Assembly (NCBI GenBank): GCA_905478725.1
Contig: CAJQJT010000292.1
Coordinates: forward strand, 1-7,278
Reading direction: 5' to 3'
DNA: 7,278 nt
From: an uncultured Pseudomonadales bacterium
GTDB lineage: Bacteria > Pseudomonadota > Gammaproteobacteria > Pseudomonadales > Porticoccaceae
The notes beneath the pieces were generated by a model that worked only from the letters and a program-made list of their open reading frames with translations, had not been told where the DNA came from and did no database searches. A program made the position numbers and the translations under genes. Below, piece after piece: positions 1 through 6,314 of this stretch (within the stretch, counting starts at the first letter, position 1; each line of letters starts with the position of its first letter).

Positions 1-19
1 AGGACTGTAATCTATTCAC

Positions 20-430
20 CACTACCATCCCTTTGTGTGAGTACATGGCGACTAGGAAGTCGTGCACCAAGGATGGTGCGAGTCAATATTTTTTATACAG
101 ACGGCGCTAATAAGCAGGACGCTTGAGGCACAGCTGACAGGGAGTTGGCTGGTTAGGAAAACAGGCCAAATTAGCTAGCCGTTTAGCACTACCGATGCTT
201 TGTGAATGCATCGCGAATAGGAAGATCGGCGCCAAGGACGGTGCAAGTAAAGATGTATTGTAGAGACGGCGCTAATAAGCAGGACGCTTGAGGCATAGCT
301 GACAGGGAGTTGGCTAGAAAGGAAACAGGCCAATTTAGCAATGCCGTTTTTAGACCACCGATGTTTATGGATGCATCGGAACATGGAAGTTCTGTACCAA
401 GGATGGTGCAAGTTAGGATTTGTTTAGATC
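20..430 (+). repeat. Tandem repeat, about 165-bp unit, 2.6 copies
   Basis: Unit 1 covers about 20-186, unit 2 about 187-352, and unit 3 is partial at about 353-430, after which unique sequence leads into a terminator. The CCAAGGA core starts at 67, 232 and 397, exactly 165 bp apart each time. The block 99-150 matches 264-315 at 51 of 52 positions, the only difference being C131 versus T296. The linkers between hairpins (81-98 versus 246-263, 151-186 versus 316-352) are much more diverged. Sequence before position 20 does not match the ends of units 1 and 2, so the array may start here or the preceding unit may be degenerate. Confidence 0.9.
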
Positions 431-444
431 ACTGGTACCCCTTT

Positions 445-484
445 AAAACCCAGACATGGCATTTGCCCCGTCTGGGTTTTTTTT
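445..484 (+). terminator. Rho-independent terminator upstream of rnr
   Basis: The 11-nt arms 445-455 (AAAACCCAGAC) and 470-480 (GTCTGGGTTTT) pair perfectly. GGC 458-460 and GCC 465-467 can pair inside the loop, and a run of eight T covers 477-484. It is a textbook intrinsic terminator. It marks the 3' end of the repeat-bearing transcript and separates it from rnr, whose start follows 57 bp later. Confidence 0.9.
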
Positions 485-498
485 CCTGTCGAATTTCT

Positions 499-527
499 TT
501 TACTCCATAGCCTAGAAGACATAGACT
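499..527 (+). promoter_or_regulatory. Weak candidate promoter for rnr
   Basis: TTTACT at 499-504 and TAGACT at 522-527 are each four of six matches to the sigma-70 hexamers and are 17 bp apart. Transcription would start near 534, leaving almost no leader before the ATG at 541. That would fit translation from the second ATG at 559 or a leaderless message. The match is weak, and rnr could instead be read from transcripts passing the upstream terminator. Confidence 0.25.
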
Positions 528-540
528 GCCTGCTTATTCA

Positions 541-3012
541 ATGGATACCAAAAACTCTATGTCTCGAAAAGAAAAACCGACCGATCCCTATGCTAGCCGT
601 GAAGCATCCAAGTACCAGAGGCCTGTGCCGAGCCGCGAATTTGTCCTCGACTACCTCCGGGAAAGTGTTGGACCGTTGACGCACGAGGAAATTTGCGTGG
701 GTTTGCAGTTGGTCGATGAAGAGCAGATCGAAGCTATGCGTCGGCGTCTTCGAGCCATGGAGCGGGATGGTCAGGTTGCTCGGAATCGAGCTGATGGCTA
801 CGGCACGTTAGATAAATTAAATTTGGTCAAAGGTCGCGTTATAGGCCATCCAGAAGGCTATGGTTTTGTCTCACCGCTGGAAGCGGGCGAGCAAGATATC
901 TACCTTTCTAGCCGCCAGATGCGCCGTGTCTTTGACGGCGACATTGTACTGGTGAGAATCTCCGGTCGCGATCGCCGTGGGCGTCCCGAGGGCACTTTGG
1001 TGGATGTCGTGGAGCGCAAGACGACAGAGCTGGTGGGGCGTTACTTCTGCGAGAGCGGCATTCACTTTGTCCGTCCCGACAATCCACGTATCAGTCAGGA
1101 CATACTGATTGCCGCCGATCAGCTAAATGGGGCTGCACCGGGTCAAATAGTACTGGTTGGCATTACTGATGCACCGTCCCGCAACAGTCCGCCCAGTGGC
1201 CACGTCGCTGAGGTACTGGGCGATCACTTGGATCCCGGTCTGGAAATCGAAGTCTCAATTCGCAATTATGGCATTCCCCACCTGTGGAACGATGCAGTTC
1301 AAAGGGAAACTGATGCTATTCCGGATCATGTGATCGACAAAGAATTTCGTGTTGATCTGCGGGCGTTACCCCTGGTCACTATCGACGGTGAAGACGCGCG
1401 AGATTTTGATGACGCGGTCTACTGTCAGCCCAAGCCTCGCGGTGGCTGGAAGCTTATTGTCGCCATCGCTGATGTGTCTCATTATGTACAAGCTGGCAGT
1501 GCTCTGGATATTCAAGCATTTGAGCGCGGTAACTCAGTGTACTTCCCCAACCATGTGGTGCCTATGCTGCCGGAGAAGCTCTCCAATGGCCTCTGTTCGC
1601 TGAATCCTCGGGAAGATCGTCTATGTATGGTCTGCGAAATGCAGATCAGCCGCGACGGAGATGTGACCAAGTATCAGTTTTACGAAGCGGTGATGTACTC
1701 CCATGCGCGCATGACCTACACCCAGGTGGCGCAAATTATTGAAGAGCGTGGATCGGCAGAAAACGTCAATATTCGCGATCAGTTTTCGGCCATCCTGCCG
1801 CAGATTGACTCATTGCATGATCTCTACAGCGTACTGCACAAGCGCCGCAGTGAGCGTGGCGCTATCGACTTCGATACACAGGAAACCCGTATCCTGTTTG
1901 ATAGCCAGCGCAAAATTAGTCAGATTATTCCGGTTAAGCGCACCGAAGCTCACCGTCTAATTGAGGAGTGCATGCTGGCAGCCAATGTCTGCACCGCGCA
2001 ATTTCTTGAGAAATCTAAACTGCCGGCACTGTATCGTGTTCACGAAGGTCCCAGTGAGGACCGTCTTTCCTCTGTGCGGGACTTTCTTGGTGAACTTGGA
2101 ATGGGTTTGGGCGGCGGCGACGATCCCCAGCCAGAGGACTACCAGCGCGTTTTAAGGTCAGCTAAAAATCGTGATGATGCCTCGGTTATCCAGTCAGTGC
2201 TCTTGCGCTCCATGAGTCAGGCGGTTTATCAGGCTGAAAACCTGGGTCATTTTGGACTCGCCTTTGAGGGCTATACCCATTTCACCTCACCGATTCGTCG
2301 CTATGCCGATCTATTGGTCCATCGCGCCATTCGCAGTCTGATTCGCAGCAACAAAAAAGTCTCTGGTGTAGTGCGCGTTGAGGGGGCTAAAGAAATTGCC
2401 AAAGCGGATATTTATCCCTATGAACTGCCCCGTCTCGATGAAACTGGAGCGCATCTCTCGGTTACTGAACGCCGCGCTGATGAGGCGACTCGCGATGTGG
2501 TCAATTGGCTCAAGTGTGAATATTTAGTCGATCGCGTCGGTGATGAATACTCTGGTGTAGTGACTGCTGTGACCGGTTTTGGTTTATTTGTCATGCTCGA
2601 CGAACTCTATGTCGAGGGTTTGGTTCACGTCACCGGTCTGCCAAAGGATTATTATAATCATGAAGCCTCTCAGCACCGCATGGTGGGCGAGCGCACAGGT
2701 CGTATTTTCCGCCTTGGAGATAAGCTCAGTGTGAGAGTGGTTCGGGTCAATCTGGATGAACGTAAAATTGATTTCGAACTGGCTGGGGAAGAGAAGTCCA
2801 GCAACCATTCAGGCGCCAAAAGACCAGCGGGAAAATTTGCGGGGAAAGCGAGCGGTAAATCACGTGAGCAAGATTCCAAAACCGGCCCCAAAGGTAAAAA
2901 GAAACGTGGGGCTGGTGCTAGATCGGGCGGCAAAGATTCAGCACCTGGCTCAAAGCGCCGTCGCAATGCACCTAAAGCTGGTGTCGCGGCCAAGAAAAAG
3001 CCTAAAAGCTGA
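541..3012 (+). CDS. rnr: Ribonuclease R (3'-5' exoribonuclease)
   Basis: RNase R degrades RNA processively from the 3' end in the cytoplasm, including structured mRNA, rRNA and tmRNA-tagged messages. The 823-residue product has the full family layout: an N-terminal helix-turn-helix region (about 25-90), cold-shock/OB domains (about 97-240, with GRVIGHPEGYGFV at 98-110), the RNB catalytic domain (about 268-600), an S1 domain (about 664-747) and a Lys/Arg/Gly-rich tail (about 750-823). The metal-binding aspartates of TIDGEDARDFDDAV are D282, D288, D290 and D291. GNSVYFP (330-336) and FTSPIRRYADLL (581-592) are also RNB signatures. The start is uncertain. Neither ATG 541 nor ATG 559 has a good Shine-Dalgarno, and the latter gives MSRKEKPTDPYASREASKY, closer to E. 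coli and Pseudomonas N-termini. rlmB, its usual downstream partner, is absent. Confidence 0.97.
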   Translation: MDTKNSMSRKEKPTDPYASREASKYQRPVPSREFVLDYLRESVGPLTHEEICVGLQLVDEEQIEAMRRRLRAMERDGQVARNRADGYGTLDKLNLVKGRVIGHPEGYGFVSPLEAGEQDIYLSSRQMRRVFDGDIVLVRISGRDRRGRPEGTLVDVVERKTTELVGRYFCESGIHFVRPDNPRISQDILIAADQLNGAAPGQIVLVGITDAPSRNSPPSGHVAEVLGDHLDPGLEIEVSIRNYGIPHLWNDAVQRETDAIPDHVIDKEFRVDLRALPLVTIDGEDARDFDDAVYCQPKPRGGWKLIVAIADVSHYVQAGSALDIQAFERGNSVYFPNHVVPMLPEKLSNGLCSLNPREDRLCMVCEMQISRDGDVTKYQFYEAVMYSHARMTYTQVAQIIEERGSAENVNIRDQFSAILPQIDSLHDLYSVLHKRRSERGAIDFDTQETRILFDSQRKISQIIPVKRTEAHRLIEECMLAANVCTAQFLEKSKLPALYRVHEGPSEDRLSSVRDFLGELGMGLGGGDDPQPEDYQRVLRSAKNRDDASVIQSVLLRSMSQAVYQAENLGHFGLAFEGYTHFTSPIRRYADLLVHRAIRSLIRSNKKVSGVVRVEGAKEIAKADIYPYELPRLDETGAHLSVTERRADEATRDVVNWLKCEYLVDRVGDEYSGVVTAVTGFGLFVMLDELYVEGLVHVTGLPKDYYNHEASQHRMVGERTGRIFRLGDKLSVRVVRVNLDERKIDFELAGEEKSSNHSGAKRPAGKFAGKASGKSREQDSKTGPKGKKKRGAGARSGGKDSAPGSKRRRNAPKAGVAAKKKPKS

Positions 3013-3028
3013 GTCGGCTTTTAGGCTT
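2995..3028 (-). terminator. Intrinsic terminator of the lptM-lysA-dapF-DUF484 operon, overlapping the rnr 3' end
   Basis: The 12-nt arms 2998-3009 and 3017-3028 pair perfectly around a 7-nt loop that contains the rnr stop codon (3010-3012). Read on the minus strand, the hairpin runs into TTTTT then C (positions 2999-2995 with stem end), giving a U-tract. Read on the plus strand it is followed by AAAGTAGC, with no U-tract. It is therefore best read as a terminator for the minus-strand operon, about 70 nt past the DUF484 stop. It may also protect the rnr mRNA 3' end. Confidence 0.75.
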
Positions 3029-3050
3029 AAAGTAGCGGCTCTAGATAACT

Positions 3051-3085
3051 GGTCTAAAGGTCTGGTCTAAAGGTCTGGTCTAAAG
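3051..3085. repeat. 13-bp tandem repeat, 2.7 copies
   Basis: GGTCTAAAGGTCT repeats at 3051-3063 and 3064-3076, and its first nine bases recur at 3077-3085, all without mismatch. It lies between the converging rnr and DUF484 genes, inside the expected 3' untranslated region of the minus-strand operon. No function is evident. It looks like a recent slippage expansion. Confidence 0.9.
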
Positions 3086-3100
3086 AACCCGTACAAAGCG

Positions 3101-3787
3101 TTATTTTAAATGGTTGGGTAACACGCGATTGAGTATCTCAGCGATATAGCTGAGAAATAATGTACCCATGCTGCTCTTATAAAAGTTGGGGTCGCGATTG
3201 CCCACCGCCAAAATGCCGTAGAGACTGTCATAACGCAATGGTACCGCGGCCACTGATCCTACCTGACGGCCACGTTCACCAAACAAAAACATCATTTCGT
3301 CTTCGCGGAGTATGCCGCAGACCGCACGATTGGCACCGATCAAAGTGCCAACGCGCTCATTGGCTTTCTCTGTGCTGGCAATGCGTGCCATAGTCCGGGG
3401 CAGCTTCTTCTCATCGCCGAACAGGGTTAGGCTATAAAATTCGATACCGTAATCTTTGCCTAGGCTGTCATAGACGGCTTCGACTAATGCGCCCAGAGTT
3501 TTAGCTTCCAGCAGATTCAGTACCAGACGTTTGGTTTTTTCAAACAACAGATCGTTTTCCTTCGCCGTTTGCAGCATATTGTCTAACCGTGAGCGCATCT
3601 CATTGTTGCGATCACGCATCACACCAACCTGACGCTCAACCAAGGAAACTGCCTTACCACTATTGTGAGGCAGAACCATAGTTTCGAGAATGTCGGTATT
3701 TTTGTCCAAAAAGTCCGGGTTGTTGCGGAGGAATTCACGCACTACCTTTTCGATTGGGTCTGCTTCGGTTTCGACTTCTTTACTCAT
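3101..3787 (-). CDS. DUF484 family protein (GAF-like)
   Basis: This is a 228-residue protein of the DUF484 family, found in proteobacteria next to dapF (yigA in E. coli). It has no established biochemical role. Visible family marks are an N-terminal helix ending in NNPDFLDK (22-29), the conserved stretch P40 to Q53 containing GKAVSLVERQ, a heptad-rich probable coiled coil (about 50-92), and a C-terminal GAF-like alpha/beta domain (about 95-225) with VAAVPLRYDSLYGILAVGN (179-197). There is no signal peptide or membrane segment, so it is probably cytosolic. Its ATG overlaps the dapF TGA by four bases (ATGA), which implies translational coupling. In E. coli and Pseudomonas the next gene is xerC. 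Here the operon ends in a terminator instead. Confidence 0.93.
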   Translation of the reverse strand: MSKEVETEADPIEKVVREFLRNNPDFLDKNTDILETMVLPHNSGKAVSLVERQVGVMRDRNNEMRSRLDNMLQTAKENDLLFEKTKRLVLNLLEAKTLGALVEAVYDSLGKDYGIEFYSLTLFGDEKKLPRTMARIASTEKANERVGTLIGANRAVCGILREDEMMFLFGERGRQVGSVAAVPLRYDSLYGILAVGNRDPNFYKSSMGTLFLSYIAEILNRVLPNHLK

Positions 3788-4614
3788 ATTCTTATACGTC
3801 CGTGAAAAACTGTCTTCGCTGGTCCACTCATTATCAGTGGATGTCCCGAACCTTTCCAGTCTATTTTTAGAGACCCTTGGGTAAGGTGAACGGTCACTGG
3901 TGAATCGACTAGCTGTTGTTGAATAGCTGCGACTGCCGCCGCACAGGCACCAGAGCCACAGGCTTCGGTTTCGCCGACCCCGCGTTCGAATACTCTAAGC
4001 TTAATCTCACTGCGGTCTATAATCTGCATAAAGCCCACGTTGACCCGGTTGGGAAAGCGTTCATGGGACTCAATGGCTGCGCCCACTTCCGCCACTGGCG
4101 CTGTTTCTGTATCTGCTACGGTTAGCACCGCATGGGGGTTGCCCATGGAGACTGCAGCTATACGCTGTGTCTGTCCGTTAACGTCTAAATCGTAGAGTAG
4201 CGCGGGTTCGCTGGCCTGAAAGGGAATCGCCTGAGGATCCAATTCAGGAATACCCATATCCACGGCAACCAGGTTCTTGTTTATCAGATTCAGTGTCATT
4301 ACACGATTTGAAGTCTGCACTTGAATCGACTTCTTGCCAGTCAGTTGACGATCGTGGACAAAGCGCGCCAGACAGCGGGCGCCATTACCACATTGTTCAA
4401 CTTCTGCGCCGTCGCAATTAAAGATGCGATAGTTAAAATCAATATCCGCAGCAGAGGGTGGCTCGATAACCAGCACCTGATCACAGCCGATACCGGTCTT
4501 GCGATCGGCCAGGCGTCGCACCATCGAGGCGGTTATGCGAACATTTTGCGTGACCGCATCAATGACCACAAAATCATTGCCGAGGCCGTGCATTTTAGTG
4601 AATTTCATTAACAT
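3784..4614 (-). CDS. dapF: Diaminopimelate epimerase
   Basis: DapF converts LL-diaminopimelate to meso-diaminopimelate, the precursor of lysine and a peptidoglycan building block, by a cofactor-independent two-cysteine mechanism in the cytosol. The 276-residue length is normal (E. coli 274). The N-terminal KMHGLGNDFVVID (7-19) is diagnostic. The catalytic cysteines are C75 in EQCGNGARCLARF and C219 in GETEACGSGACAA, and the symmetrical halves of the fold are evident. The start at 4614 lies 5 bp after the lysA stop and has GAG at a good distance, overlapping the lysA end. The ATG two codons later (4608) is less well placed. It is co-transcribed with lysA upstream and overlaps DUF484 downstream. 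Confidence 0.98.
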   Translation of the reverse strand: MLMKFTKMHGLGNDFVVIDAVTQNVRITASMVRRLADRKTGIGCDQVLVIEPPSAADIDFNYRIFNCDGAEVEQCGNGARCLARFVHDRQLTGKKSIQVQTSNRVMTLNLINKNLVAVDMGIPELDPQAIPFQASEPALLYDLDVNGQTQRIAAVSMGNPHAVLTVADTETAPVAEVGAAIESHERFPNRVNVGFMQIIDRSEIKLRVFERGVGETEACGSGACAAAVAAIQQQLVDSPVTVHLTQGSLKIDWKGSGHPLIMSGPAKTVFHGRIRI

Positions 4615-4619
4615 CAGCG

Positions 4620-5879
4620 CTATCTCACTGTCGCGGGCAGTAAACTTTCGCCACTGAGTAAATCTTCGATGGTTTCCCGTCGTCTAACCAAATGTACCTG
4701 ATCGCCATCGACCATCACTTCTGGTGCGCGGGGGCGACTGTTGTAATTGGAGCTCATAACAAAACCATAGGCACCGGCTGACATCAGACACAGATAATCG
4801 CCAGCACAGATCGCCAGAGATCGGTCTTTAGCGAGAAAGTCACCGGTTTCGCAGACAGGGCCGACCACGTCGTAAACGGCGCTCTCTGAACTGCTAGCTG
4901 AAATTGGTTGGATATCCATCCAGGCCTGATATAGGGCTGGACGAATCATATCGTTCATCGCCGCGTCGACAATGGCAAAGTTCTTATCACCATTACTTTT
5001 TAAATACTGCACCTGAGTCAGCATTACCCCAGCGTTGGCGGTAATCGATCGGCCTGGTTCAAGAACTAGGGTTTCACTGCGACCCGCCAAGAGCGGCAAA
5101 ATTGCTGACATATAGCGTTGAGGAGTTGGCGGCTGTTCATTGTCATAACGCACACCAAGACCGCCGCCAATATCAATATGTTGCAGAGTAATACCCAGTT
5201 CGGCCAATTCGTCCACTAGTGCCAACAAGCGTTCCAGCGCAGCAACAAAGGGCGCTATATCTACCAGCTGTGAACCTATATGGCAGTCGACGCCGACGAC
5301 ATTGATATGTGCCATCTGCGCAGCGCGCTGATAGACCTGAGAGGCCAGATTGATATCTATACCAAACTTATTTTCTTTTAAGCCCGTAGAAATGTAAGGG
5401 TGTGTCTGAGCATCCACGTCGGGATTTACCCGCAGAGACACGGCCGCGATAAAACCACAGCTACCTGCAGTGCTATTGAGCAGTTCAAGTTCAGCTTCAG
5501 ATTCGACATTAAAGCAGTGAATTCCCAGTTCGAGGGCACGCTGCATTTCACTGGCAGTCTTGGCGACACCAGAGAACACCACTTTGGCCGGATCACCGCC
5601 CGCTCGCAACACGCGTTCAAGTTCGCCAATAGAAACGATATCGAACCCCGCGCCCAGTTCGGCGAGGGTTTGCAGGACGGCAATATTAGAGTTGGCTTTT
5701 ACCGCATAGCAAATCAGATGTTCTTTGTCGGCCAGAGCTGATTGGTAGGCGAGAAAATTATTGCTGAGGGCGGCTTTACTATAGACATAGCAAGGCGTAC
5801 CAAATTGGTTGGCGATAGCGGAGAGCGAAGTACTCTCTATAAGAAGATTTCCATCCTGGGAACTAACTGCATGGTGCAT
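4620..5879 (-). CDS. lysA: Diaminopimelate decarboxylase
   Basis: LysA decarboxylates meso-diaminopimelate to L-lysine, the step after DapF. It is a PLP enzyme of the alanine racemase-like fold III group and acts as a dimer in the cytosol. The 419-residue length is typical. Visible marks are YAVKANSN (58-65) with the PLP-binding K61, DCHIGSQ (198-204), IGGGLGVRY (237-245) for phosphate binding, LEPGRSI (273-279), and GPVCETGD (340-347) with C343 and E344, contributed to the partner's active site. The C-terminal AGAYGFVMSSNYNSRPRAPE (368-387) is also conserved. No strong Shine-Dalgarno precedes the ATG at 5879, which is consistent with reading as a downstream cistron of lptM. It is followed after 5 bp by dapF. 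No divergent lysR is present, unlike E. coli. Confidence 0.98.
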   Translation of the reverse strand: MHHAVSSQDGNLLIESTSLSAIANQFGTPCYVYSKAALSNNFLAYQSALADKEHLICYAVKANSNIAVLQTLAELGAGFDIVSIGELERVLRAGGDPAKVVFSGVAKTASEMQRALELGIHCFNVESEAELELLNSTAGSCGFIAAVSLRVNPDVDAQTHPYISTGLKENKFGIDINLASQVYQRAAQMAHINVVGVDCHIGSQLVDIAPFVAALERLLALVDELAELGITLQHIDIGGGLGVRYDNEQPPTPQRYMSAILPLLAGRSETLVLEPGRSITANAGVMLTQVQYLKSNGDKNFAIVDAAMNDMIRPALYQAWMDIQPISASSSESAVYDVVGPVCETGDFLAKDRSLAICAGDYLCLMSAGAYGFVMSSNYNSRPRAPEVMVDGDQVHLVRRRETIEDLLSGESLLPATVR

Positions 5880-5925
5880 AATAATTTAGTCTTTATTTTG
5901 GTTAACTAGTGTTTGGTAACTAGAC

Positions 5926-5980
5926 GTTTAATTGCTAAAGGTTTAATTGCTAAAAGTTTAATCGCCAAAGGTTTAATCGC
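5926..5980. repeat. 15-bp tandem repeat, 3.7 copies, across the lptM stop codon
   Basis: The units are GTTTAATTGCTAAAG (5926-5940), GTTTAATTGCTAAAA (5941-5955), GTTTAATCGCCAAAG (5956-5970) and the partial GTTTAATCGC (5971-5980). On the minus strand each unit ends in GATTAA or AATTAA. Because 15 is a multiple of three, the TAA that ends lptM recurs in frame in every unit. A degenerate further unit may lie at 5911-5925. The repeat fills most of the 93-bp lptM-lysA gap. Confidence 0.88.
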
Positions 5981-6164
5981 TTTGTGCTGAAGAGCCAGAT
6001 GTCTGATAAGTTGTTGACACATCTTCCGGAAGATACAAGTCACCCTTGTTGCCGCAGCCTGAGATGACGGTGGCGACAAAAATGATGCCAGCAGACTGCA
6101 TTGCTGCCCGTCGACTGATCCGCGATAGGTTACTAAATAAATGCGCAAGTAAATAACGATACAT
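5973..6164 (-). CDS. lptM: LptM/LppL family small outer-membrane lipoprotein
   Basis: This 63-residue lipoprotein carries the LptM (YifL/LppL) signature CGNKGDLYLPED at 37-48. Family members usually have CGxKGPLYxP, so D42 replaces the common proline. The lipobox is V33-I-S-G-C37, and C37 would be lipidated. E. coli LptM binds the LptD-LptE translocon and helps its disulfide maturation during LPS export. The signal region is unusually long (36 residues): R15-R19 supplies the positive charge and 20-36 the hydrophobic stretch. The ATG at 6164 has an upstream AGGAA at proper spacing, so the long start is supported. An internal Met22 would leave no basic residues. A 27-residue Ser/Thr/Gln-rich mature chain follows C37. 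It is first in the operon with lysA and dapF. Confidence 0.88.
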   Translation of the reverse strand: MYRYLLAHLFSNLSRISRRAAMQSAGIIFVATVISGCGNKGDLYLPEDVSTTYQTSGSSAQSD

Positions 6165-6219
6165 GGTTTATAATTCCTGCCGTTGAGGAGACTGTATGCC
6201 TATCTAACGTTTGGACGTC

Positions 6220-6249
6220 AGTATAGCGGCAGTGGCGGATGACACTCAA
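6220..6249 (-). promoter_or_regulatory. Sigma-70-type promoter for lptM-lysA-dapF-DUF484
   Basis: On the minus strand, a TTGAGT -35 box (6249-6244) and a TATACT -10 box (6225-6220, five of six matches) are separated by 18 bp. Transcription would start near 6213, giving a leader of about 50 nt that includes the lptM Shine-Dalgarno. It lies in the 150-bp divergent gap with cyaY. No operator is recognised. Confidence 0.6.
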
Positions 6250-6314
6250 ACAAATATGCGGCGCGAGCCCAATCTATAACTCACTTGGCATTGGCCAGGC
6301 ACTGGATGTAATAA

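Larger units (their letters stand above)
1..484 (+). ncRNA. Candidate CsrA/RsmA-binding regulatory RNA (3' part), CsrB/RsmZ-like
   Basis: No protein gene is credible here. The plus strand up to 444 carries 16 GGA triplets, while its complement TCC occurs once. Many GGAs lie in loops of short hairpins. Loop AAGGAT or AAGGAC is closed by stems 63-68/75-80, 229-233/240-244 and 393-398/405-410. Loop AGGAC is closed by 111-115/121-125 and 276-280/286-290. Loop AGGGA is closed by 7-bp stems 132-138/144-150 and 297-303/309-315. Further hairpins are 193-198/208-213 and 358-363/374-379, the latter with GGA in its loop. The RNA would end at the terminator at 445-484. A(N)GGA in a hairpin loop is the known binding site of CsrA/RsmA, and CsrB, CsrC and RsmX/Y/Z are built from many such sites. 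The assignment to that class is inference, and the 5' end and promoter lie outside the window. An alternative is a tRNA-operon trailer repeat like the rtT RNA of E. coli tyrT. Confidence 0.55.

Noticed and set aside
1..430. CRISPR array
   Set aside because: Only 2.6 copies of a long 165-bp unit, with no short direct repeats separated by unique spacers of equal size.
1..430. tRNA gene or tRNA remnants (GCACCA and GTACCA near the hairpins, GGTGCAAGT resembling a T-arm)
   Set aside because: No cloverleaf can be closed and no GGTTCRA T-loop is present. The CCA-like strings are the left stem arms of the AAGGAY hairpins. A tRNA upstream of the window remains possible.
175..510. Short open frames on both strands inside the repeat region (175-411 minus, 310-510 plus)
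   Set aside because: Their composition simply follows the 165-bp repeat, they match no recognisable protein, the plus-strand frame runs through the terminator, and they lack ribosome sites.
2670..3070. Open frames over the rnr 3' end (2670-2993 minus, 2756-3070 plus)
   Set aside because: They are shadows of the Lys/Arg/Gly-rich RNase R tail, which keeps other frames open through its biased codons.
5906..6148. 80-residue minus-strand frame ending in repeated IKPLAIK-like units
   Set aside because: It overlaps lptM in another frame, and its tail is only the translated 15-bp DNA repeat. lptM has the lipobox and ribosome site.
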